A stretch of 64,000 nucleotides of DNA from an uncultured Oscillibacter sp. (GTDB lineage: Bacteria; Bacillota; Clostridia; Oscillospirales; Oscillospiraceae). The position numbers and the translations under genes are program-made. Shown here in pieces: positions 42,358 through 50,539 of the stretch (the stretch's first letter is position 1; each line of letters opens with the position of its first letter). The stretch lies in contig CANAWG010000011.1 in NCBI GenBank assembly GCA_947365245.1, forward strand, positions 1 to 64,000. The letters run 5' to 3'. Under the pieces are notes generated by a model. The model saw only the letters and a program-made list of their open reading frames with translations, did not search any database and was not told the DNA's origin.

Positions 42358-42375
42358 CATTCAGGAGGTATGCAT

Positions 42376-43422
42376 GTGAGCACAAAGACTCTGCAACAAA
42401 ACCTGTACGAATTTTGGAGACGCAGCGGCGTCAATCTCTTTACAGCGGCTGTCGTCCTTTGCACCGCCCTGGTCATCACCAACCGGGCCGCGGGCCTCTA
42501 CATCGTCAGTGGTGTGGACGACGCGGCCATCGTGCTGAGCGGCGAGGGCACCGCCCCGGAGCTGGAGAGCAGGCTGATCTACACCTCCAACGGGAGCCGC
42601 GGCTACGACGTGTGCCTGCGCCTGGGCCAGACGGTCACCGTCCGCCACGACGGCGAGGTCTTCACCACCAAGTCCCGGCAGGAGTCCATCCTCAGGACCC
42701 TGCGCCGCCTGGACATCGTCCCCGGCCCGCTGGAGATGGTGGGCATCGACTTCACCGAGAGCGGCGTGGAGATCACGGTGTCCTCGGATCTGAGCTACTA
42801 CGAGCACGTGGTGGAGGAGGTGGCTTTCGAGACCGTCCGGGTGGCCAACCCCAGGATGGAAGAGGGGAAAGAGAAGGTGGTCCAGGAGGGCGCCGACGGC
42901 GTCCGCAGCTCCGTCTATGAGGTGGTCTGGTCCAACGGCCGGGAGGTCGCCCGCCAGTTTGTGGAGGAGCTGAGCAGCACCGCTGTGGACAAGATCGTGG
43001 AGTACGGCACCGCCGCTCCCGCCAAGCCCGCCGCGGCGGCGTTCCCCTCCAACGACTCCCCCATCGTCAACATCTCCACCAACGCCGACGGCAGCGGCGT
43101 CTTAACCCTGGCCTCCGGCGAGAAGCTGAGCTTTTCCAGCGTCAAGAACATGACCGCCACCGCCTACACCGCCGGACACGGCGGCGCGGACCACTACACC
43201 GCCACCGGCACCACCGTCCGGGTGGGCACCGTGGCCGTGGACAAGAAAGTGATCCCCCTGGGCACCCGGATGTATATCGTCACCAACGACGGCATCGTCT
43301 ACGGCACCGCCGTGGCGGAGGACACCGGCGTCCGGGGCAGCAAGGTGGATCTCTACTTCAACACCTATGACGAGTGCATCAACTTCGGCCGCCGCAGCTG
43401 CAAGGTCTATATTCTGAAATAA
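42376..43422 (+). CDS. G5 and 3D domain cell-wall protein (YabE/RpfB-like)
   Basis: 348 residues. An N-terminal membrane anchor (about residues 15-35, LFTAAVVLCTALVITN) is followed by a DUF348-type segment (YDVCLRLGQTVTVRHDGEVF), a G5 domain (about 135-210, ending DKIVEYGT) and a C-terminal 3D domain (MTATAYTAG; LGTRMYIVTNDGIVYGTAVA; DTGVRGSKVDLYF) with the three conserved Asp residues of MltA-like lytic transglycosylases. It probably remodels peptidoglycan outside the membrane. GTG 42376 is favoured because AGGAGG ends 7 bases before it; the ATG at 42370 is too close. Confidence 0.9.
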   Translation: MSTKTLQQNLYEFWRRSGVNLFTAAVVLCTALVITNRAAGLYIVSGVDDAAIVLSGEGTAPELESRLIYTSNGSRGYDVCLRLGQTVTVRHDGEVFTTKSRQESILRTLRRLDIVPGPLEMVGIDFTESGVEITVSSDLSYYEHVVEEVAFETVRVANPRMEEGKEKVVQEGADGVRSSVYEVVWSNGREVARQFVEELSSTAVDKIVEYGTAAPAKPAAAAFPSNDSPIVNISTNADGSGVLTLASGEKLSFSSVKNMTATAYTAGHGGADHYTATGTTVRVGTVAVDKKVIPLGTRMYIVTNDGIVYGTAVAEDTGVRGSKVDLYFNTYDECINFGRRSCKVYILK

Positions 43423-43431
43423 CGTACAGGG

Positions 43432-43465
43432 ACGCCCCGGCGCGCAGAGCGCGCCGGGGCGTTTT
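43432..43465. terminator. Bidirectional terminator (3D gene / HAD gene)
   Basis: Perfect 14-bp arms ACGCCCCGGCGCGC (43432-43445) and complement (43449-43462) followed by TTT, between converging genes. Confidence 0.85.
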
Positions 43466-43476
43466 CTTTGACCGAT

Positions 43477-44163
43477 TCACAGCGTCTCCAGCAGGGATGG
43501 GAGCTGGTCCAGGGCGGAGATCTCATAGTCCGGCACAATGTCCGCCCGGCGGGGCTTCCCCTGGGGGTTGAACCAGCAGGTGCGGAGCCCCGCGTCCCGG
43601 CCGCCCCGGATGTCGGAGGTCAGGCTGTCCCCCACCATGACGGCGCAGTCCCTGGAAAAGCCGGGGATGGCGTCGAAGCACCTCTGGAAAAAGGCCGGGC
43701 TGGGCTTGTCCGCCCCCAGCTCCTGGGAGATGAACACCCCCTTGAACCACGGCAGAATCCCGGCGCTCTCCAGCCGCCGGTGCTGCACCGCGGCGGTGCC
43801 GTTGGAGGCCAGGTACAGCTCATACCGGGGCGCCAGGGCCGAGAGCAGCGCCTCCGCCCCGGGGACGAACCAGTGGCCCTCTCCCAGATATTCCTCGTAG
43901 CGCTCACAGATCTCCCGGGCGGAGCGGCGAAGCCCCAGCTCCTGAAAGAGGATGTCAAACCGGCCCAGCAGCACCTGCTCCCGGGTCAGCACCCCCTCCT
44001 CCAGCAGCTCCCACTGGGCGGCGTTGATGGCGTGGTAGCGGGCCAGGACACCGTCATCCGCCGGCGCGTCCGCCTCCGTCAGCGCCCGCCGCAGGGCCTG
44101 GGCCTCCGCCCGCTGGAAATCCAGAATCGTGTCGTCCAGATCGAGAAAAACCGTTGTCAGCAT
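43477..44163 (-). CDS. HAD-family hydrolase, YjjG type
   Basis: 228 residues. HAD motif I is FLDLDDTILDF (nucleophile Asp8, acid Asp10), motif II is LASNGTA, motif III Lys lies in GADKPSPAFF and motif IV is MVGDSLTSDIRGG. Sequence and length fit YjjG, a 5'-nucleotidase that clears non-canonical pyrimidine nucleotides. ATG 44163 follows GGGAGGGGGGAG and overlaps the end of the upstream GNAT gene by 7 bases, so they are one transcript. Confidence 0.9.
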   Translation of the reverse strand: MLTTVFLDLDDTILDFQRAEAQALRRALTEADAPADDGVLARYHAINAAQWELLEEGVLTREQVLLGRFDILFQELGLRRSAREICERYEEYLGEGHWFVPGAEALLSALAPRYELYLASNGTAAVQHRRLESAGILPWFKGVFISQELGADKPSPAFFQRCFDAIPGFSRDCAVMVGDSLTSDIRGGRDAGLRTCWFNPQGKPRRADIVPDYEISALDQLPSLLETL

Positions 44164-44591
44164 ATCGCTCCCCCCTCCCAAACCATCGTGTACTCCGGCT
44201 CCCCGGTGTTCCCGTCCACGCCCTCTCCCCGGACCTGAAAGCCCTCCCGGCGATAGAATGCGGCGGCCCGCTCATTTTTCCGGTAGACGTTCAGGGTCAG
44301 ACGGCCATGGGCGTCCCTGGCCCGGCCCAGCAGGGCCTTTCCAATGCCCCGCCCCTGGAGCTGCGGCCGGACGAAGAGCCCCTCGACGTGATCGCCATTC
44401 AGGCCGATGAAGCCCTGGATGGCGCCGCCGTCCTGCCAGACGTAGAGCTCCGCCTGGGGCAGCAGGTCCCGCACCGTCTCCAGCTGTTCCTCCCAGTACG
44501 CCCGGGGGATAAAGCCGTGGGCCTGGAGATTGGCCTCCAGCCAGATCTCTGCCGCCCGCTCCAGATCGCCGGTTTGAAATTCCCGTACCAT
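44157..44591 (-). CDS. GNAT-family N-acetyltransferase
   Basis: 144 residues with the GNAT acetyl-CoA-binding motif VRPQLQGRGIGKALLGRA (about residues 74-91; Q/RxxGxG/A pattern QGRGIG) and a C-terminal NERAAAFYRREGFQVRGEG. The N-terminal EFQTGDLERAAEIWLEANLQ resembles the PhnO/RimI-like branch. The substrate is unknown. It is the first gene of a two-gene operon with the YjjG-type phosphatase. Confidence 0.9.
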   Translation of the reverse strand: MVREFQTGDLERAAEIWLEANLQAHGFIPRAYWEEQLETVRDLLPQAELYVWQDGGAIQGFIGLNGDHVEGLFVRPQLQGRGIGKALLGRARDAHGRLTLNVYRKNERAAAFYRREGFQVRGEGVDGNTGEPEYTMVWEGGAIC

Positions 44592-44721
44592 GTGATGTCC
44601 CCCCGTTCTTTTTGCCGCCAGTATATCAGACCGCGCCTTTTTGGTCAACCGGGCTTTGCAGAGAGTCCTTTTTCTGCTATACTGGGGGACACAACCCATT
44701 TCCCCGAAAGGCGGCGCTGCT

Positions 44722-45582
44722 ATGAACCTCTGCGACTACAACACCATCCGCGCTCTGCTGGACCGTCACGGCTTCCGCTTCTCCAAGTCCATGGGGCAGA
44801 ATTTTCTCATCGACCCCCAGATCCCGGCGGACATCGCCGCGGCCTCCGGCGCGGACGCGGCCTGCGGCGTGCTGGAGATCGGCCCCGGCGTCGGCCCCCT
44901 GACGGCGGAGCTGGCAAAAAGGGCCGGAAAGGTGGTCTCCATCGAGCTGGACAGGACGCTTCTTCCGGTGCTGGCGGAGACCATGGCCCCTTACCCCAAT
45001 GTGGAGGTCATCCAGGGGGACGCGCTGCGGCTGGACCTTACTGCCCTGGCGGCGGAGAAGTTCCCGGGGCTGACGCCCATGGTCTGCGCCAACCTGCCCT
45101 ACAACATCACCTCTCCCCTGCTGCAAAAGTTCGCGGAGACCCCCTGCCTCCAATCTGTGACGGTGCTGATCCAAAAGGAGGTGGCCCAGCGGCTCTCCGC
45201 CCCCCAGGGCAGCGCCGAGGGCGGGGCTTTCTCCCTCTTTTTGCAGTACCGCATGGAGGTGGAGACGCTTTTCGAGGTGAAGCGGGACAAGTTCCTCCCC
45301 GCCCCCAGGGTGGACTCCGCCGTGCTCCGGTGCGTTCGGCGAAGCCGGCCCGCGGTGGAGGTATCCGACGAGGCGTTTTTCTTCCAGGTGCTGCGGGGGG
45401 CCTTTTTGCTGCGGCGGAAGACCCTGACCAACAGCCTCTCCGCCGCCCTGCCGGGACGGGACCGGGAGGCCATCCAGGCCGCCATCCGGCGCTGCGGGCT
45501 GCCCGACGGCGTGCGGGGGGAGCGGCTGACGCTGGCGGATTTCAAAAAATTGGCAGAAGAGTTGGAGAATCCAAAAATGTAA
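44722..45582 (+). CDS. rsmA: 16S rRNA dimethyladenosine transferase RsmA/KsgA
   Basis: 286 residues. The SAM-binding motif is EIGPGVGPLTAELAKRA (about residues 55-71), the acidic end of strand 2 is SIELDRTLL, and the target-base motif is NLPYNITSPLL (about 130-140). It dimethylates A1518 and A1519 in helix 45 of 16S rRNA during 30S assembly. ATG 44722 is preceded by GAAAGG; family length supports it. Confidence 0.96.
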   Translation: MNLCDYNTIRALLDRHGFRFSKSMGQNFLIDPQIPADIAAASGADAACGVLEIGPGVGPLTAELAKRAGKVVSIELDRTLLPVLAETMAPYPNVEVIQGDALRLDLTALAAEKFPGLTPMVCANLPYNITSPLLQKFAETPCLQSVTVLIQKEVAQRLSAPQGSAEGGAFSLFLQYRMEVETLFEVKRDKFLPAPRVDSAVLRCVRRSRPAVEVSDEAFFFQVLRGAFLLRRKTLTNSLSAALPGRDREAIQAAIRRCGLPDGVRGERLTLADFKKLAEELENPKM

Positions 45583-45594
45583 TCGTTTTTCCTC

Positions 45595-45623
45595 TTGCTT
45601 TTTTCCGGATGATAGGGTAATAT
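45595..45623 (+). promoter_or_regulatory. Probable promoter of pckA
   Basis: TTGCTT (45595-45600), 17-bp spacer, TAATAT (45618-45623), 55 bases before the start. It is an imperfect but well-spaced match. Confidence 0.5.
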
Positions 45624-45678
45624 ATCCATCGTATAAGAGGTAAGAACCTTTACGAGATTTTAACAGGAGGAGTTTTTT

Positions 45679-47367
45679 ATGTCCACAAGAGCTTACTATC
45701 CCAGAACCGAGATCGGGCCCGGAAAGGTGGGCTTTTCCAAGACCCGCTCCATTATCGAAGCGCCGTTCTACGGCAACAATGTGGTAAAGATCAACTCCCT
45801 GCGGGAGGCCTATGACCTGGCCAAGAATTCCCCCGGCACCGTGGTCACCGACATGCCCGTCTACCGCGGCGAGGAGTTCGGCCTGGAGCCGGACGCCAAG
45901 GTGCTGCTCTTCAACGACGGCTCCATCACCGGCCGCTATGCCCCCGCCCGCCGGATCACCGGCAAGCCCGGCGTGGACACCGCCGCCCTGGACAAGATCG
46001 TTATGGACGCCGTGTACGACACCCGCTGGAAGACCATGTACCACGCCGAGGTCTTCATCGGCCTGGATCCCGAGTTCATGGTCAAGGCCCACCTCCTCAT
46101 TCCCGAGGGGGAGGAGAACCTGCTCTACAACTGGATGCTGAACTTCCAGTACCAGTCCGACGAGTACGTGAAGATGTACAAGAAGTCCCAGCCCGTAGGC
46201 GGCGGCAAGGAGCCGGACATCTACATCTTCTCCGATCCCCAGTGGACCGGCGCGCCGGGCCAGGAGGACGTATGCGATCCTAAGTGCCTTTGCTACTTCA
46301 ACACCGACACCAACTGCGCCGCCATCCTGGGCATGCGCTACTTCGGCGAGCACAAGAAAGGCACGCTGACCCTGGCCTGGGCCATCGCCAACCGCAACGG
46401 CTACGCCTCCTGCCACGGCGGCCAGAAGGAGTACACCCTGGCCGACGGCAGCAAGTACGTGGCGGCGGTCTTCGGCCTCAGCGGCTCCGGCAAGTCCACT
46501 CTGACCCACGCCAAGCACGGCGGCAAGTACCCCGCCATCAAGGTGCTCCACGACGACGCGTTCATCATCAACTCCGACACCTGCGCCTCCATCGCCCTGG
46601 AGCCAACCTACTTCGACAAGACCGCCGACTACCCCGTGGACTCCGAGGACAACAAGTACCTCCTCACCGCCCAGAACTGCTCCGCCACCCTGGACGAGGA
46701 CGGCAAGATCGTCCTGGTCACCGAGGACGTGCGCAACGGCAACGGCCGGGCCATCAAGTCCAAGCTGTGGTCGCCCAACCGGGTGGATAAGATCGACTCC
46801 CCCGTCAACGCCATCTTCTGGATCATGAAAGACCCCACCATCCCCCCCATCGTCAAGCTCAGCGGCGCCTCTCTGGCCTCCGTCATGGGCGCGACCCTGG
46901 CCACCAAGCGCTCCAGCGCCGAGCGGCTCAAGGCCGGCGTGGATCCCAACGCCCTGGTGGTGGAGCCCTACGCCAACCCCTTCCGCACCTACCCGCTGGT
47001 GAACGACTACGAGAAGTTCAAGAAGCTGGTGGCGGAGAAGGACGTGGCCTGCTATATCATCAACACCGGCGACTTCATGGGCAAGAAGGTCCAGAAAGAG
47101 GACACCCTGGGCATCCTGGAGGCCGTTGTGGAGGGCAAGGCCCAGTTCAAGAAGTGGGGCCCCTTCGAGGACATCGAGATCCTGGAGTGGGAGGGCTTCG
47201 TGCCCGACCTGGGCGACAAGGAGTACGTGGCCCAGCTGAAGGCCCGGATGCAGGACCGCCTGAACTACGTGGAGGGCCTGCACGAGGCCGAGGGCGGCTT
47301 CAACGAGCTGCCTGACGACGCCGCCGCCGCCATCAAGAAAGTGGTGGACGAGGCCAACAGCCTGTAA
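45679..47367 (+). CDS. pckA: Phosphoenolpyruvate carboxykinase (ATP)
   Basis: 562 residues. The P-loop is FGLSGSGKSTLTHAKHGG (kinase-1a, about residues 270-287), the metal-binding kinase-2 region follows in VLHDDAFIINSD, and TRWKTMYHAEVFIG lies in the oxaloacetate-binding half. It interconverts oxaloacetate + ATP and PEP + CO2 + ADP; in fermentative gut anaerobes it often runs in the carboxylating, ATP-forming direction. It is a little longer than E. coli Pck (540). The ribosome site is AGGAGGAG. Confidence 0.96.
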   Translation: MSTRAYYPRTEIGPGKVGFSKTRSIIEAPFYGNNVVKINSLREAYDLAKNSPGTVVTDMPVYRGEEFGLEPDAKVLLFNDGSITGRYAPARRITGKPGVDTAALDKIVMDAVYDTRWKTMYHAEVFIGLDPEFMVKAHLLIPEGEENLLYNWMLNFQYQSDEYVKMYKKSQPVGGGKEPDIYIFSDPQWTGAPGQEDVCDPKCLCYFNTDTNCAAILGMRYFGEHKKGTLTLAWAIANRNGYASCHGGQKEYTLADGSKYVAAVFGLSGSGKSTLTHAKHGGKYPAIKVLHDDAFIINSDTCASIALEPTYFDKTADYPVDSEDNKYLLTAQNCSATLDEDGKIVLVTEDVRNGNGRAIKSKLWSPNRVDKIDSPVNAIFWIMKDPTIPPIVKLSGASLASVMGATLATKRSSAERLKAGVDPNALVVEPYANPFRTYPLVNDYEKFKKLVAEKDVACYIINTGDFMGKKVQKEDTLGILEAVVEGKAQFKKWGPFEDIEILEWEGFVPDLGDKEYVAQLKARMQDRLNYVEGLHEAEGGFNELPDDAAAAIKKVVDEANSL

Positions 47368-47387
47368 ACATCCCATCATCGCTCTGT

Positions 47388-47418
47388 ATGGAGGGCAGAC
47401 CCGCGGTCTGCCCTCCAT
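47388..47418 (+). terminator. Terminator of pckA
   Basis: Perfect 14-bp arms ATGGAGGGCAGACC (47388-47401) and complement (47405-47418), followed by TTTTC. Confidence 0.85.
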
Positions 47419-47439
47419 TTTCAAAAAGGAGATCCTCTC

Positions 47440-47931
47440 ATGGAAGCCTTGAAAAAGCCCGTCTGGCGGGTCCCTCTGGTGCTGGGCTGCACCGGTCTTC
47501 TCTGCCGCGCCCTCACTTTTATCCTGGGTTTTGCCTGGGGGACAATCCAGCGACTCCGGGGCCCGGGCCCGGACGGAACCACGGTTCTCACCAGCGGCTA
47601 TGTGACGGAGATTGCCGCCGTGATCTCTTTCCTCTTGTTCTGGCTGGCGGGCTGGCGTTTCATCCGGGGGCTGACCCGGCGGGAGATCTTCCTGTCCGCC
47701 ACCATCATGGTGCTGTTCCAGGCTCTTCTGCTGGCATGGGAGCAGCTGTCACAGATCATGGGCGGCTTTTCCCTCTGGGCCTACCGCCTCTATGCCCTGA
47801 CGGAGGGAACCATGTGGGCGGACCAGCTGCTGATCCGTCTCTTTGATACCGTATCGGTCCCGGTGCTGATTCCCGCTCTCTTCGCGCCGTATCTCTATCT
47901 GGTCTTTGGAAACCGGAGCGCCTCCCGCTGA
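47440..47931 (+). CDS. Four-helix integral membrane protein, unknown function
   Basis: 163 residues with four predicted membrane helices (about 10-35, 52-75, 82-103, 130-152) and small polar loops. I recognise no family. ATG 47440 is preceded by AAAGGAG. Its last codons (RSASR and stop) are encoded by the first copy of a 21-base direct repeat whose second copy forms the downstream terminator. It is probably monocistronic. Confidence 0.75.
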   Translation: MEALKKPVWRVPLVLGCTGLLCRALTFILGFAWGTIQRLRGPGPDGTTVLTSGYVTEIAAVISFLLFWLAGWRFIRGLTRREIFLSATIMVLFQALLLAWEQLSQIMGGFSLWAYRLYALTEGTMWADQLLIRLFDTVSVPVLIPALFAPYLYLVFGNRSASR

Positions 47932-47993
47932 GGAGTCATTTTTTCTGCATGGCAGTTTTTTGACAAAGCCGCGGAGCGCCTCCCGCTGAGGAG
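47915..47993 (+). repeat. 21-base direct repeat spanning the gene end
   Basis: Identical 21-base copies at 47915-47935 and 47973-47993, both beginning GGAGCGCCTCC and ending GCTGAGGAG. The first encodes the end of the membrane protein; the second lies in the 3' region. The intervening 37 bases are AT-rich. Confidence 0.85.
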
Positions 47994-48004
47994 GCGCTCC
48001 CCTT
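47973..48004 (+). terminator. Terminator built on the second repeat copy
   Basis: 11-bp arms GGAGCGCCTCC (47973-47983) and complement (47990-48000), then CCTTTT. Confidence 0.8.
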
Positions 48005-48086
48005 TTCACGCTTTCCGGCGAAAGCTGCATAACACCGGATCAAGAGGCCCGGATCCCTCATCAGGAGGGGCGGCAATACACCTTTC

Positions 48087-49835
48087 TCAGTGGTTGACCT
48101 CGCCGCCGGGATAGGGCCCTATGAGGCTCACCAGGGCCATCCCCTGGTCCGTATCCCGGAAATCCCCCACAAACAGGTCGCCGTTTTCCAGATAGAGATA
48201 CCGCTCCTCCGGAAACTCCCCGTCCGTCTCGATGGCGGCCTCCCCGGTGCGGAACGCCGCCAGCCGGTCGTAGTACCACCGGAGGGTGTTCTCCCGGGCC
48301 ACCCATGATTCCGGGCGGGCCGCCTCCGCCAGGGACAGGGGCGACCAGTCGTTCCCCAGCTCCCGCCAGGTAACATGCAGGCTGGGGATGCCGGAGCCGC
48401 CGTAGTCCTCCCCGTACCAGGCCGAGAAGAAGTTCCGCCCGTTGGTCCCGTCCGGCAGGAGGGAGAAGTGGACACCCGTCTCGCTGGCGGAGTAACAGCA
48501 CGCCTCCACCCTCAACCCCGTCAGGTTGTACAGCTCCTGGAGGGCCAGATACGCCTGCTGGCGGTGGGTGATCCGGTACTTTTTCCCATAGAGCACCTCG
48601 TCCGGGCCGCGCCCGTCGGAGAGGCCCGCCTCGGTGACAAAAGTCAGTTTCGTTCCCGCCACATCCGGCCAGTCCGCCGCGGTGAAGTCCGTCAGGGGCT
48701 GGCGGACCAGTTCCCCGTCCCCCAGGAGGTAGCGGGCCAGCACCGACTCCTGGGAGTCTGTCGCCACAAAGCCGCCCTTGTCCGCGTCAAAGCCCAGCCC
48801 CACGTTGGCAAAGCCGTCGTTGTAGGGGTCCAAGGTATACCGAAAAGCCCCCTCCTCCCCCTCTCTCGTGTCGGTGATCTCGCAGTACCAGGGGTTGTGG
48901 CCGCAGAGAGAGACAATTTCCAGCTCCCCGTCCTCGTCCACGTCGAACTCCTGGGCCTTGTTGCCCACGGCCATCAGGGCCGGGGAGCCGTCGGGCCGCT
49001 GGGTGATGTAGTAGTCCATATCCCCGGCGGAGGCCCCGATCACAATGGAGAGCTTCCAGCCGTCACGGCCCAGGACATTGGCGAATCTCTCCGCCTGGAA
49101 GCCGTCTGTGTTTACGTAGTGATTGCAGTCCGCGATACGGGTCAGGATCTTCCAGTTGAGGTCTCCGGCGCTGTCCGGCTGGGCGTACAGGAGATACAGG
49201 TCGTAAAAGGTGGTGCGGTTTTCCTCCACGGGGTTCGTCTTCACCACGCTCAGATGCAGCGTAGGCAGGCGCGTATCGCCCTCGTCCCCCAGGTAGCCGC
49301 CCCAGACCTCCTGCTCCTGGAGTTCCAGATCATCCTCCAGAAAGGGCACACAGGCGGGGGCGTAGTCTCCGGTGGGAACGTCGCCGAAGTCGAAGTCGTG
49401 GGTCACGCCCAGAGGCAGCGTCTCCGGGAACGCCTCTGTCAAGTCGGGGATCCCGGTTTCCGCCGCCGCCGGACCGTCCTGGGTCTCTTCGACGGGCGCC
49501 GGCACGCCGGGGTGCGCCTGATGCCGCAGCACCGCCGCCAGAGCCGCCCCCAGCACCAGGCACAGTGCCGCCAGCACCGCCGCGGCGATCCTCCAGGGCC
49601 GGGCGGCGTCACCCGGGCGCTCCGCCGCCGCGGCTTCCTCGTCCATGGCGGCCCAGGTCTCCTCCGGGAGCTCCAGCACCTCTGAAAGCCGCGCCAGCTT
49701 CCCCCGGGCGGGGCGGGAGAGGTCCATCTCCCACTTGCTCACCGCCTGGCGGCTGACCTCCAGCGACTCCGCCAGCTGCTCCTGGGTCAGTCCCCTCCGC
49801 TCTCTTGCCTGTTTGATCCGCTCTCCATAGGTCAT
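48087..49835 (-). CDS. Membrane-anchored XRE-domain protein with large outer domain
   Basis: 582 residues. Residues 1-60 are a clear helix-turn-helix (YGERIKQARERRGLTQEQLA, SLEVSRQAVSKWEMD). A membrane helix at about 85-105 (RIAAAVLAALCLVLGAALAA) separates it from an outer domain of about 470 residues, acidic and Tyr/Trp-rich, containing a VDEDGELEIVSLCG segment like an FG-GAP/EF-hand-type repeat. The architecture suggests a one-component sensor that reads something outside the membrane; the ligand is unknown. ATG 49835 follows GGAGGAA. The divergent or tandem genes nearby give no clear partner. Confidence 0.8.
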   Translation of the reverse strand: MTYGERIKQARERRGLTQEQLAESLEVSRQAVSKWEMDLSRPARGKLARLSEVLELPEETWAAMDEEAAAAERPGDAARPWRIAAAVLAALCLVLGAALAAVLRHQAHPGVPAPVEETQDGPAAAETGIPDLTEAFPETLPLGVTHDFDFGDVPTGDYAPACVPFLEDDLELQEQEVWGGYLGDEGDTRLPTLHLSVVKTNPVEENRTTFYDLYLLYAQPDSAGDLNWKILTRIADCNHYVNTDGFQAERFANVLGRDGWKLSIVIGASAGDMDYYITQRPDGSPALMAVGNKAQEFDVDEDGELEIVSLCGHNPWYCEITDTREGEEGAFRYTLDPYNDGFANVGLGFDADKGGFVATDSQESVLARYLLGDGELVRQPLTDFTAADWPDVAGTKLTFVTEAGLSDGRGPDEVLYGKKYRITHRQQAYLALQELYNLTGLRVEACCYSASETGVHFSLLPDGTNGRNFFSAWYGEDYGGSGIPSLHVTWRELGNDWSPLSLAEAARPESWVARENTLRWYYDRLAAFRTGEAAIETDGEFPEERYLYLENGDLFVGDFRDTDQGMALVSLIGPYPGGEVNH

Positions 49836-49943
49836 GGGCCGTTCCTCCGTTTCTGATCTGCCCCCAGGATACCCCGAACATTCCCTCAAAATCAACCAAC
49901 CGGGCGCAACTTTCGGCGGTTGCGCCCGGCTTTCCGGCAGATT

Positions 49944-50381
49944 TTACGTCCTGTCCGGGTATTTCTCGCACAGGCCGTCCAGCTCGGCGATCAGATCTTT
50001 CATCTCCTCTTTCGTCATCACGGCCTCCACCTGGGCGGTGTCGTCGCCGTCCATGGTGTTGGGCAGGTAGAAGGACACGTCCACCCGGAAGTCCTCCCCC
50101 TCCGCCTGGGCCGCCACCTCGAAGTAGGGGTCCACGAAGTCGCTGGCGTAGCTGTCCTTGATCCCGGCGTTCAGCACTTTCAATCCGGCGGCCAGCTCCC
50201 GCAGCTCATAGGTCAAAAGGCAGCTGTTGGAGTCCTTGACGATGACCCCCTCCTCGTTGACCCAGGTACACCGCAGCACCAGCCAGTTCTGGTCGTCGCT
50301 GTCCGCCTCGCCGGCGCCGGCGGGAAACTCGTAGTTGACGACGCGCAGCTCCAGGCTGGCGTCCTCGCTCTTGAAAAGCAT
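49944..50381 (-). CDS. WapI-family immunity-like protein (orphan)
   Basis: 145 residues with the WapI-type pattern: SLELRVVNYEFPAGAGEADS, then DQNWLVLRCTWVNEEGVIVK, DSNSCLLTYELRELAAGLKV and a late EDFRVDVSFYLPNTMDG. In Bacillus, WapI neutralises the WapA contact-dependent toxin. No WapA/RHS toxin gene is present in this window, so it may be an orphan immunity gene or a family member with another role. Its minus-strand promoter appears to share the palindrome at 50469-50510 with the divergent ModE-like regulator. Confidence 0.6.
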   Translation of the reverse strand: MLFKSEDASLELRVVNYEFPAGAGEADSDDQNWLVLRCTWVNEEGVIVKDSNSCLLTYELRELAAGLKVLNAGIKDSYASDFVDPYFEVAAQAEGEDFRVDVSFYLPNTMDGDDTAQVEAVMTKEEMKDLIAELDGLCEKYPDRT

Positions 50382-50464
50382 GGTTCTCTCCTCCTCTTCC
50401 GTCCTTGGGGAATTCTCAAAACTCCCGGCGGCGGCGGCCCCCGGGCAAGGGTTTTCCCGGAATG

Positions 50465-50492
50465 ATTGTATCACACTTTGCCGGGTTTGCAA
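50465..50492 (-). promoter_or_regulatory. Minus-strand promoter inside the palindrome
   Basis: Reading leftwards, TTGCAA (50492-50487), 16-bp spacer, TACAAT (50470-50465). It points to the WapI-like gene starting at 50381 and uses the same -35 hexamer as the plus-strand promoter, because TTGCAA is its own complement. Confidence 0.6.
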
Positions 50493-50510
50493 ACCGGGGA
50501 AAGTGTGATA
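50469..50510. promoter_or_regulatory. 42-bp near-perfect palindrome (operator)
   Basis: Outer arms TATCACACTTT (50469-50479) and AAAGTGTGATA (50500-50510) are perfect complements; the core TTTGCAAA (50486-50493) is itself palindromic; only a few positions between them mismatch. It overlaps both divergent promoters, so a dimeric repressor bound here would control both genes. The ModE-like protein is the obvious candidate. Confidence 0.75.
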
Positions 50511-50514
50511 TAAT
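50487..50514 (+). promoter_or_regulatory. Plus-strand promoter of the ModE-like gene
   Basis: TTGCAA (50487-50492), 16-bp spacer, TATAAT (50509-50514), 26 bases before the ATG at 50540, with AAAAGGAGGGG between. Confidence 0.75.
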
Positions 50515-50539
50515 ACAAATTCAAAAGGAGGGGACGTCC

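Noticed and set aside
42117-42375. A riboswitch in the long leader of the G5/3D gene (such leaders often carry c-di-AMP riboswitches)
   Set aside because: I looked for the conserved GC-rich core of that class and did not find it; the leader is mostly the palindromic element.
44677-47424. A 915-codon minus-strand frame opposite rsmA and pckA
   Set aside because: It crosses two real genes and their intergenic promoter without any recognisable domain.
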